64,000 bases of DNA. Source: JALSRD01 sp964476595 (lineage in GTDB: Bacteria > Desulfobacterota > Desulfobacteria > Desulfobacterales > JALSRD01). The stretch covers positions 12,464 through 76,463 of the forward strand of contig CAYZCL010000041.1 in the NCBI GenBank assembly GCA_964476595.1. The letters run 5' to 3'. Within the stretch, counting starts at the first letter, position 1, and each line of letters starts with the position of its first letter. Shown one piece after another: positions 9,172 through 16,495 of the stretch. A program made the translations under genes and the position numbers. The notes beneath the pieces are model-generated. The model saw only the letters and a program-made list of their open reading frames with translations, did no database searches and was not told the origin of the DNA.

Positions 9172-9594
9172 TTACTTTCCTCCCTTGATGACGTTCCTGA
9201 GACGTCGCAGTTCCCTGGAGATGATTTCCACCGAGGTATTGTACATGATCTGGTTCTTGGCCATTTTTCCCATCTCGCGGTCCACATCCACCGTGTTGCC
9301 GTCGGTCTTGAGCGAATAGTCGTCCGCCCGTTGGACCCGCACCACGGGTTCGGGGAAAGGGATCTCGTCCATGGCCATGTGCCGCGGGTTGGTGGTTACC
9401 AGCCGGAAACCGTCCTCCCCGCGGTCGTCGCGCGCCTTCTGGAGTGCCTCTTCCACCATGACATCGAAAGACTGGAAATTGGGCGTGTCAGCGTTGGCGA
9501 TGTCGGTGGCCAGCACGCGCTGCTTACGGGTCCGCAGATCCAGGCTCTTTTCAAGAAAGTTCAATGTGTCGGGAAACAGGCCGTTGGGCTCCAT
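9172..9594 (-). CDS. flgB: Flagellar proximal rod protein FlgB
   Basis: 140 residues from ATG 9594, preceded by GGGAGGAACGCGGT; an upstream in-frame ATG would place the start beyond the mapped sigma-54 promoter and is rejected. First gene of the basal-body operon. Motifs: LDLRTRKQRVLATDIANADT and PNFQ of the N-terminal D0, and the C-terminal KMAKNQIMYNTSVEIISREL helix. Rod protein assembled early on FliE/FliF. Confidence 0.95.
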   Translation of the reverse strand: MEPNGLFPDTLNFLEKSLDLRTRKQRVLATDIANADTPNFQSFDVMVEEALQKARDDRGEDGFRLVTTNPRHMAMDEIPFPEPVVRVQRADDYSLKTDGNTVDVDREMGKMAKNQIMYNTSVEIISRELRRLRNVIKGGK

Positions 9595-9670
9595 ACCGCG
9601 TTCCTCCCATGTGGGCGCCGGCGCCGATACCCGTCGTCGGCGCCTGTTCTGCCCGCTTGTACTACTTATC

Positions 9671-9686
9671 TGCAATTCCTGTTCCA
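9671..9686 (-). promoter_or_regulatory. Sigma-54 promoter of the flgB-flgE basal-body operon
   Basis: On the minus strand TGGAACAGGAATTGCA has GG and GC exactly 10 nt apart, the -24/-12 arrangement of RpoN promoters. The -12 GC is about 78 nt upstream of the flgB ATG, giving a leader of about 66 nt. The adjacent FlrC-like activator is the natural candidate regulator. Confidence 0.8.
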
Positions 9687-9852
9687 GGAGTTGCACCGGC
9701 AAGCATCATGTTGGTTTTTACCGTTTTTTCTATATGTTACACGTTCATTGTCACGCTGTCACCGCGCAAGGTCCCCACTGACCGGAAAATATTGCCGCCG
9801 TCCGGCGACCCGGACAGGCAAAAAGATCCGCCTCGTGGAAGTCCGCTCCCGT

Positions 9853-11223
9853 TCACGGGGCGATGCCGTGTTCCTCGCGGTACTGTTTGAGCTTGTTGCG
9901 CAACGTCCGGATGCTGATGCCCAGCATGCGGGCGGCATGGGTTCGGTTGTCGTTGACCTTTGCCAGGGTTTCAAAAATCAGCTTTTTCTCCATGTCCCGC
10001 AGGCTTGTGCCGACCGGAAGCGGCGCTGGGTCTGGCCTCTCGGCCGCCGGTTGCGGTCCGCCCGGATCCAGTGCAAGGTGCTCTGGCAGCAGGCGGTCAC
10101 CGGATCCCATCAGAACCGCCCGCTCCATGGCATTTTCCAGCTCGCGGACGTTTCCAGGCCACGGGTTGCTGAGCAGCACGGTGGCGGCGGCGTTGGATAT
10201 GCGTTTCATGGGTTTGGCGTACCGTGCGGAAAACCGGGCCAGGAAATGCTCGGCCAGCGGCAGGATGTCGTCCGGGCGCCGGCGCAGGGGCGGGATGGTC
10301 AGGGGAATCACGTTGACGCGGTAGTACAGGTCCTGCCGAAAACGTCCCGCCTCGACGGCTTCCCACAGATCACGGTTGCTGATGACGATAACCCGCGCCT
10401 CCACCGGCACCGGCATCTGCCCGCCGACCCGGTCGATTTCCCTTTCCTGCAGGACCCGCAGCAGCTTGGCCTGCAGGGGCAGCGGCATCTCGCTGATTTC
10501 ATCAAGCACGATGGTTCCCTTGCCGGCCAGCTCGAACTTGCCGCTTTTGCGGCTGAAGGCCCCGGTGAAGGCGCCTTTCTCGTGGCCGAAAAGCTCGCTC
10601 TCGGCCAGGTTCTCCGGCAGAGAAGCGCAGTTCACGGCGACATAAGGGGCGTCCGGGTGCAGACCGTGGCGGTGAATGTGGGACGCCAGCAATTCCTTGC
10701 CGGTGCCGCTCTCGCCTTGAATCAGCACCGTGGCGTTGCTGGGCGCCACCTGGGTCGCGGCCTCCAGCAGGGAGCGCATGCGCGCATCGCGGGTGATGAT
10801 CCTCTTGTACCCCGCCGCGGGCCGGTCGGGGCTTCGCTCCGTGCGGCCGTTGCCGCCGTTTCCGGACAGGGCCTTCTCTACGGCCAGCAACAGGGTTTCC
10901 ACCGAAAACGGTTTCAGCAGATAGTCACAGGCGCCCTCCTGCATGGCCTCAGCGGCGTTGCGGATACTGCCGAAGCCGGTGACGATCATCACCGGGAGCT
11001 CAGGCGCCTGTCGTTTCAGGCGCTGCAGCAGCTCGATACCGGACATGCCGGGCATTCGCACATCGGTGATCACCAAACGGGTCCGGTCAGGCGCCAACCG
11101 TTGAAGGGCCTCGTCCCCGCCGCCCGCCTGCAGCACGTCGAACCCGCCCTGCTGCAAGCTTTCGGCGATGAAGCGCCGGATCTGGGGATCGTCGTCGACG
11201 ACCAAAACCGTACCTGTCTGCAT
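9853..11223 (-). CDS. flrC: Sigma-54-dependent flagellar response regulator, FlrC/FleR-like
   Basis: 456 residues. Receiver domain (1-120; acidic pocket VVDDD, phosphoacceptor Asp54 in VITDVRMP), AAA+ domain (about 140-370) with Walker A GESGTGKE, intact sigma-54 contact loop GAFTGA (GHEKGAFTGAFSRKSG), Walker B TIVLDEIS, and a C-terminal Fis-type helix-turn-helix (RTHAARMLGISIRTLRNKLK). Start ATG 11223 fits the receiver N-terminus. Lying between an FlrA-like gene and the flgB promoter, it probably activates class III basal-body genes. No FlrB-like kinase is adjacent; the partner kinase could be the one at 29667 or lie elsewhere. Confidence 0.85.
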   Translation of the reverse strand: MQTGTVLVVDDDPQIRRFIAESLQQGGFDVLQAGGGDEALQRLAPDRTRLVITDVRMPGMSGIELLQRLKRQAPELPVMIVTGFGSIRNAAEAMQEGACDYLLKPFSVETLLLAVEKALSGNGGNGRTERSPDRPAAGYKRIITRDARMRSLLEAATQVAPSNATVLIQGESGTGKELLASHIHRHGLHPDAPYVAVNCASLPENLAESELFGHEKGAFTGAFSRKSGKFELAGKGTIVLDEISEMPLPLQAKLLRVLQEREIDRVGGQMPVPVEARVIVISNRDLWEAVEAGRFRQDLYYRVNVIPLTIPPLRRRPDDILPLAEHFLARFSARYAKPMKRISNAAATVLLSNPWPGNVRELENAMERAVLMGSGDRLLPEHLALDPGGPQPAAERPDPAPLPVGTSLRDMEKKLIFETLAKVNDNRTHAARMLGISIRTLRNKLKQYREEHGIAP

Positions 11224-11337
11224 TGCCTCATGTCCTGCCGGTGGCCTGGAAACGGCCACCGAACGTTGTCCTCGGGAGTCACCGGTCTGTCCGCCGCCAT
11301 AACGGGCGTCCGTAAAACCAATCCGCCGCAAATCAAA

Positions 11338-11353
11338 TGCAAATCTGTTGCCA
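11338..11353 (-). promoter_or_regulatory. Sigma-54 promoter upstream of the FlrC-like gene
   Basis: Minus-strand TGGCAACAGATTTGCA matches TGGCAC-N5-TTGCW with GG-N10-GC spacing. It lies about 115 nt upstream of the ATG at 11223. In polar flagellates the FlrA/FleQ-type master regulator activates such a promoter. Confidence 0.8.
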
Positions 11354-11367
11354 CATTCAAAAAATTC

Positions 11368-11390
11368 TGCAGAAAAGACTGCAGAAAAGG
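11368..11390 (-). repeat. Tandem 11-bp direct repeat upstream of the flrC promoter
   Basis: CTGCAGAAAAG occurs at 11368-11378 and again at 11380-11390, one base apart (12-nt period). It lies 15-37 nt upstream of the -24 element on the minus strand, where an enhancer-binding protein could sit. Function is inferred from position only. Confidence 0.5.
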
Positions 11391-11471
11391 ACAACCACTC
11401 GTTTTTATTAGTTAAATGCGGAGGAAAGATTCGGGACGACACACGCAGGAGAGGGTCTTCGGGGGCGACGC

Positions 11472-11540
11472 AAAAAAGTCCCCCCCCCAGATGTCAAGGC
11501 TCAAATGAGAATTCTGTCAGTTCTTTGACACCTGGGGGGC
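11472..11540 (-). terminator. Rho-independent terminator after the FlrA-like gene
   Basis: CCCCCCAGATGTCAA (11483-11497) pairs with TTGACACCTGGGGGG (11525-11539) with one mismatch; on the minus strand the stem is followed by GACTTTTTTG. It begins 6 nt beyond the stop codon of the upstream gene. The loop is long (27 nt), so efficiency is uncertain. Confidence 0.6.
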
Positions 11541-11545
11541 TTTCT

Positions 11546-12604
<1,059 letters not shown>

Positions 12605-12731
12605 GATCTGCCTTCCTCCGTGGTGAGCTCAGGTTCTGGATTCGATAGCGTTCTTCAACGTTCTCAAAACAACCGGGTTCTCTTGTGGCGGCCGTTTTGA
12701 AAATCAGCCGCCGTCATACGCCCCTATGTAC

Positions 12732-12747
12732 AGCAAAAAAAGTGCCA
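12732..12747 (-). promoter_or_regulatory. Sigma-54 promoter upstream of the FlrA-like gene
   Basis: Minus-strand TGGCACTTTTTTTGCT is a consensus -24/-12 element (GG-N10-GC). The -12 is about 130 nt upstream of ATG 12604. It points only at the FlrA-like gene, so that regulator would itself be RpoN-dependent. Confidence 0.75.
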
Positions 12748-13187
12748 TCTCTGCCCAAACCGGCACTCAAAGACGACTCAAGCCATTCCGCCGGAACCGG
12801 TCTGGCCCACCCTTTTTCTGGAACATATTCAAGATGAAGGGGTATCGGGGAAAAACGAATACTTCATGCAGTGGACAGGGTCTGGCTGCCGGACTGGGCG
12901 GGAGAGCGGATTTTTCCGGTCTTGAAACGAATTTTTCAACTGCCACGGGTATGCGTTACGGTGTGCCGACTTTTGCAAATCGCAAGGGACAGGAGTGGAA
13001 AAGCGGCTGAAAATTATATTATTGACATTAAATTACATGAAGTTACGCATAATTTCATGATGGTATGGATGCATTTTGGGTCTGAACCTACCGACAATTA
13101 GTCTGATCCGGGAAAGAATAATTTATGGCACCTTTTCTCCAAGCGGCCGCTACAATTTGAATATTCAATTTATATTAAAATAGTTAC
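12748..13187. other. Gene-free 440-nt interval between flrA promoter and REC-STAS gene
   Basis: No convincing gene. It becomes AT-rich from about 13010 (TATTATTGACATTAAATTACA). A 94-codon plus-strand frame at 12726-13010 has no family resemblance, no good ribosome-binding site and overlaps the sigma-54 element. A TTGACA hexamer at 13022-13027 has no well-spaced -10 partner. The interval could hold regulatory sites for the FlrA-like gene. Confidence 0.4.
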
Positions 13188-13230
13188 AAAAGAGAAACGG
13201 GCTCCCGGAGCCCGTTTCTCTTTTTCGTTT
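13188..13230 (-). terminator. Strong bidirectional intrinsic terminator after the REC-STAS gene
   Basis: AAAAGAGAAACGGGCTC (13188-13204) pairs perfectly with GAGCCCGTTTCTCTTTT (13208-13224) around a 3-nt loop. On the plus strand it is followed by TTCGTTTTT, on the minus strand by TTGTAACTATTTT. It closes the cheX-REC-STAS operon. Tandem TTTGCAA units at about 13230-13250 lie between it and the stop codon. Confidence 0.8.
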
Positions 13231-13262
13231 TTGCAATTTGCAATTTGCAAAGAGCGATATTC

Positions 13263-14009
13263 TCACGCCATGGCGGCCTTGGCCTGGTCGATGGACGAGT
13301 CGAAGGGAATGGCGCTGGTCTCCTGAAACCCCTTGAGTTCATCCCCCAGGCTCTGCTGACCGGTAACGCGGAAATTGACCCCCGCCGACTGGCAGCGCTG
13401 CGCCACCAGCACGATCAGCTTGATGAGGGACATATTGGTCTGGCTGTTCTTGCCCAGGTTCAGGATCAGTTTTTTCACGCCGGCGCCCACCATCTCCTTC
13501 ATCTTGGTCGCCAGAAGGTTCTCGATTTCGACCACCACGGGCCGCCCTACCTTGTCGGGCACATTGAGCAGCTGGACATCCTGGTCGAGAGCAAAATATT
13601 TGGCCGCTCCACCATCGGCGGCACCGTCTCCCGAGCCGGGCTGAAGCTTGACGATTTTCTCTACGCGTTCGATGAGCTGGTCACCCTTGAAGGGTTTCAC
13701 CATGTAGTCGTTGACCCCCATCTTGACGATCTTCATGACGTTGTCCTTGCCGGACTCGGCGGTCAGCATAATGACAGGGATATCCTTGAGCGATGCCTCC
13801 GCTTTGAGTTTTTCGAGCATCTCGATGCCGGTCATCACCGGCATGGTGATGTCCAGGACAATCAGATCCGGCTGGATCTTGCTGGCCAGGGCCAATCCCT
13901 CGACTCCGTTTTCGGCCTCGTGCAGCTCGACATCGTAGTCCTTGAAGGCGCGTTTTACCACCATACGGATCGTCTTGCTGTCATCTACGGTCAGGACTTT
14001 CAAACTCAT
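13263..14009 (-). CDS. Response regulator with C-terminal STAS-like domain
   Basis: 248 residues. CheY-type receiver (1-122; LTVDDSKTIR, phosphoacceptor Asp53 in VLDITMP, Thr at about 84 in MLTAESG, Lys in MVKPFKG) followed by a linker and a STAS/anti-sigma-antagonist-like domain (about 135-240: PVVVEIENLLATKMKEM, KKLILNLGKNSQTNMSLIKL). The canonical phosphorylatable DSSG motif of SpoIIAA-type STAS domains is not present (QTNMS instead). GGAGG at 14016-14020 fits ATG 14009 better than the ATG one codon upstream. Operon with cheX (19-nt gap). Probably a chemotaxis or motility output protein; partner unknown. Confidence 0.8.
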   Translation of the reverse strand: MSLKVLTVDDSKTIRMVVKRAFKDYDVELHEAENGVEGLALASKIQPDLIVLDITMPVMTGIEMLEKLKAEASLKDIPVIMLTAESGKDNVMKIVKMGVNDYMVKPFKGDQLIERVEKIVKLQPGSGDGAADGGAAKYFALDQDVQLLNVPDKVGRPVVVEIENLLATKMKEMVGAGVKKLILNLGKNSQTNMSLIKLIVLVAQRCQSAGVNFRVTGQQSLGDELKGFQETSAIPFDSSIDQAKAAMA

Positions 14010-14028
14010 CATATACCTCCAAGTTGCG

Positions 14029-14508
14029 TTATTTTGTCTTCAAGAATATCTCCACCATGGCGAGATGCTGTGCGCACTGCAGGCAGCATCGCTCGTACCA
14101 GGCCCATTGCCGGGTTTCGATGGTGAAATTGCTCCCGCTGGTAATGTTGGGAATGGAAAGCTGGCAGGGAAAGCCCATGTCGCACAGGTGCGATTTGACG
14201 CCGCCCCCGATCATGTTACTGACCTCTCCAATGACATCGTGGATCTCTTCATCGCCTTCGATTTCATCGGGTTCCATGCCCAGCATGGCACAGGTCATCT
14301 CCTTGGCGAAATCATGATTGACATAGATGCGGCTGCAGCCCATGACATCGCCGGTAAAGCTGACCGATCCAACGATCTTGCTGCCGTTGAAAAATCCGTC
14401 AGGCACCTTCTCGATTTCGCGTGCATCCATGGCCAGCATGGTATCGAACACGTCCAGGGCCGCCTGCAGGGCGACATCCTTGAGTTTGCCAGCATCGAAA
14501 TCAGTCAT
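14029..14508 (-). CDS. cheX: CheX-like CheY-P phosphatase
   Basis: 159 residues from ATG 14508 (AGGA 8 nt upstream); upstream in-frame ATGs at 14523 and 14568 are less likely, and the latter would precede the mapped promoter start. The dephosphorylation motif E-x-x-N is visible as GEVSNMIGG (Glu95, Asn98), with the flanking CheX pattern VGSVSFTGDVMG and SIPNITSGSNF. It would remove phosphate from CheY or from the receiver of the downstream protein. Near-identical motifs recur twice in the CheX-CheX-FliN protein at 36508. Here the C-terminal segment has three Cys (ERCCLQCAQH), not seen in those copies. Confidence 0.88.
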   Translation of the reverse strand: MTDFDAGKLKDVALQAALDVFDTMLAMDAREIEKVPDGFFNGSKIVGSVSFTGDVMGCSRIYVNHDFAKEMTCAMLGMEPDEIEGDEEIHDVIGEVSNMIGGGVKSHLCDMGFPCQLSIPNITSGSNFTIETRQWAWYERCCLQCAQHLAMVEIFLKTK

Positions 14509-14555
14509 CGATTCATCCTGCATCTGTCGGTGAAAACAAACCCGCCATGTACCCT

Positions 14556-14583
14556 TTATCCGCTCCACAAAGTCCCTACTTTA
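14556..14583 (-). promoter_or_regulatory. Sigma-28 (FliA)-like promoter of cheX
   Basis: Minus strand: TAAAGTAG, 12-nt spacer, GCGGATAA. Consensus is TAAAGTTT-N11-GCCGATAA, so one base is extra in the spacer and one base differs in the -10. Predicted start about 14549, 40 nt before ATG 14508. The -35 lies in a small palindrome (CCCTAAAGTAGGG). Confidence 0.5.
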
Positions 14584-14709
14584 GGGCTTTTTGGGAGGCG
14601 GTACCAGACGGCAAACGCGGGGGTAATATCTATATAATAAGGTGCGGTCAGAATGGCGGTGGACCGCAAGGCTGCGCCGTACCAGAGACAGGCACGCCGT
14701 GGCGCGACT

Positions 14710-15897
14710 TTAGGCAATGCCCGAAAAGCCGCTGAACTGGTCGGCTTCATCTTTCATGGCAAGGCCGTAGACGTCCTTTCCCATGAACTGGAACTCGATA
14801 TGGGCGGGATCGATGGTCCCATCGGCGTCGGCATTCTGCCGAATGGTGAAATAAACCGTGGCGGTCATCGTTTCTGCATCATAGATCACCTGATCGGGAA
14901 AAGGCGACAGGCGCACTTCGGTATCCGGAATGGAAAGCCCGTAATTATAAGCCTCTCCCGGCCCGCTTCCGGAGGATCGCCCGATGCGCCAGTTGAAGAC
15001 GCTCTGCACGGAATCCCGGTCCATCTGCTTGTCGAACTGAAACTTCATGGTGAAAGTTTTCTCGGCGTTGGCCGCGGACAAATAGGCGTCCAGCGCCGAA
15101 AGAGGCGTTCTCATGGGCATGCTCAGGTTGAAATCGGTGGAATAGGCAAAACTGAATTCGGGCGGATCGGCCTGGTACATATAACTGCTGAGACTGTCCG
15201 CCAGTTCCGGATCGACGAGCTTGAGAAAATCCACCTGCCGCTGGGCTTCATCCATCTGCCCCAGATCGGCATAGGCGTACCCCATTTCGGCGTAAGCATC
15301 GTAGAAATGGCTGTCCAGCTTGATGGCTTTATCAAACGAGCGGATGGCGTCTTCGTAACGTCCCTGTTTGCTGTAACTGAGCCCGAGGCCGTAACTCCCG
15401 TTGGGTTTTTCGGGTTCGAGACGGGACACTTCGCTGAATTGATACTCGGCATCGGCATAACGCCCGATCTGGAGGTAGGCCTGCCCGAGTGCAAAACGGT
15501 TGTCGGCTGAGGCATTTATCTTGACGGCTTTTTCATAGGTTTGGGCCGCTTCATCATAACGCGCTTCCGCAAAATAATAATTTCCCAAGTTGACATAGCC
15601 GTCGTCGCGCAACGGGGCCAACCGGATGGCCGTCTCGTAGGATTCGACGACGCCCTTGCTGTCATCCAGCGCCATATAGGCGCGGGCCATGTAATTGGCC
15701 GCATCCACGGCGTACTCGCTGCCTTGAGACAGCCCCAGGGAACGCTGAAATTCCGCAATTGCCCCCTTGTAGTCCTGGCGCATATAGCGGTCGATACCGC
15801 TTTTCAGAGCGTCATTGGCCATGGACTCGAGCTGCTGCGACTGAACGACCGTGGCGCTGAAAAGATTTTCCGGATTGCTGATGCCTGTAATATCCAT
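14710..15897 (-). CDS. TPR-repeat protein with unknown C-terminal domain, late-flagellar regulated
   Basis: 395 residues, no signal peptide. About six TPR units span residues 28-245 (for example YVNLGNYYFAEARYDEAAQT, GSYGLGLSYSKQGRYEDAI). The last ~130 residues (from about 255) are predicted beta-rich, with FAYSTDFNLSMP and VYFTIRQNADADGTIDP, and match nothing I recognise. The N-terminus (MDITGISNPENLFSATVVQS) resembles short flagellar export-type leaders, but this is speculative. ATG 15897 is preferred over TTG 15903. A strong sigma-28 promoter 20-50 nt upstream ties it to the late flagellar regulon; it is divergent from the giant glycosyltransferase gene. Confidence 0.75.
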   Translation of the reverse strand: MDITGISNPENLFSATVVQSQQLESMANDALKSGIDRYMRQDYKGAIAEFQRSLGLSQGSEYAVDAANYMARAYMALDDSKGVVESYETAIRLAPLRDDGYVNLGNYYFAEARYDEAAQTYEKAVKINASADNRFALGQAYLQIGRYADAEYQFSEVSRLEPEKPNGSYGLGLSYSKQGRYEDAIRSFDKAIKLDSHFYDAYAEMGYAYADLGQMDEAQRQVDFLKLVDPELADSLSSYMYQADPPEFSFAYSTDFNLSMPMRTPLSALDAYLSAANAEKTFTMKFQFDKQMDRDSVQSVFNWRIGRSSGSGPGEAYNYGLSIPDTEVRLSPFPDQVIYDAETMTATVYFTIRQNADADGTIDPAHIEFQFMGKDVYGLAMKDEADQFSGFSGIA

Positions 15898-15924
15898 TTT
15901 CAATACCCCGTGCGACTGTCTCCA

Positions 15925-15951
15925 TTATCGACATCCTGAGAAAATTCTTTA
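15925..15951 (-). promoter_or_regulatory. Sigma-28 promoter of the TPR gene
   Basis: Minus strand TAAAGAAT-N11-GTCGATAA, close to the FliA consensus TAAAGTTT-N11-GCCGATAA with exact spacing. Predicted start near 15918, giving a ~20-nt leader to ATG 15897. Confidence 0.75.
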
Positions 15952-16135
15952 GCCCTCACACCGTAGAAATCATTACAACAGCGGAAAACATTTCAGTCGT
16001 CCCAAGGTGGCATTTTCCTGTAAAAGCGTTCGTTTCCCGATTCTATTCGTCGTAAATTTGACGCTTTTGAAGTTCAATCTAGGCCTAACCCAAGCTATCT
16101 TACTGTTTATTCATAATAATTACACTTGCCATACA

Positions 16136-16151
16136 TGGCACGATTATTGCG
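16136..16151 (+). promoter_or_regulatory. Sigma-54 promoter of the giant glycosyltransferase gene
   Basis: TGGCACGATTATTGCG is a consensus RpoN element (GG-N10-GC). The -24 half is also the right arm of a perfect palindrome TGCCATACATGGCA (16128-16141), a possible operator. Predicted start about 16162, roughly 330 nt before the coding region. Confidence 0.8.
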
Positions 16152-16161
16152 TGAAACATTC

Positions 16162-16495
16162 TTCCCGAATAGTGTAAATCCAGAACTTTCAAAACCACGA
16201 TTCGATAATCTGGACAACGGCCCTGAATGCGGCGATGCGGGATCGCGCCCTGTGCCTCCGGGTCTGCATGCGCTGCCATCCACCCGCCGATCGGGCGGGG
16301 TTGCCGGACGGCGCACGCAGCGCCTGTCAATGACAGAAATGAAGGAAAAGTTTTTTACAAGCAAACCAACCGCTGATCGTCGACGGGTCTTGAAGCCCCG
16401 GCAGAAGGATCCGTTTCCCTTTACCATGCAGGCATGCGTACACTCCCAGCTTTCCCATATGAATTGCTAAACCGGAAACAATCAAGGGTCTATAG
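16162..16495 (+). other. Long (about 330 nt) 5' leader of the giant glycosyltransferase mRNA
   Basis: Between the predicted sigma-54 start and ATG 16496 there is no convincing gene; a small frame here starts upstream of the promoter and lacks family resemblance. GC-rich segments around 16215-16330 can fold (for example CCGCCGATCGGGCGG). I looked for c-di-GMP riboswitch core motifs and did not find them. Confidence 0.45.

Noticed and set aside
9793..9822. Terminator after the FlrC-like gene
   Set aside because: GTCCGG-GTCG-CCGGAC is only a 6-bp stem and the T-rich stretch lies 8 nt further on; too weak to call.
8887..11415. 842-codon open frame on the plus strand
   Set aside because: Antisense to flgC, flgB and the FlrC-like gene, and it would cross the flgB sigma-54 promoter. 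No recognisable domain.
16126..16470. 114-codon frame upstream of the giant glycosyltransferase
   Set aside because: Its start lies upstream of the sigma-54 transcription start, it has no ribosome-binding site, and its sequence has no family resemblance.
16162..16495. Possible c-di-GMP riboswitch in the giant gene's leader
   Set aside because: The conserved core motifs of the c-di-GMP-I aptamer were not found; only GC-rich foldable segments are present.
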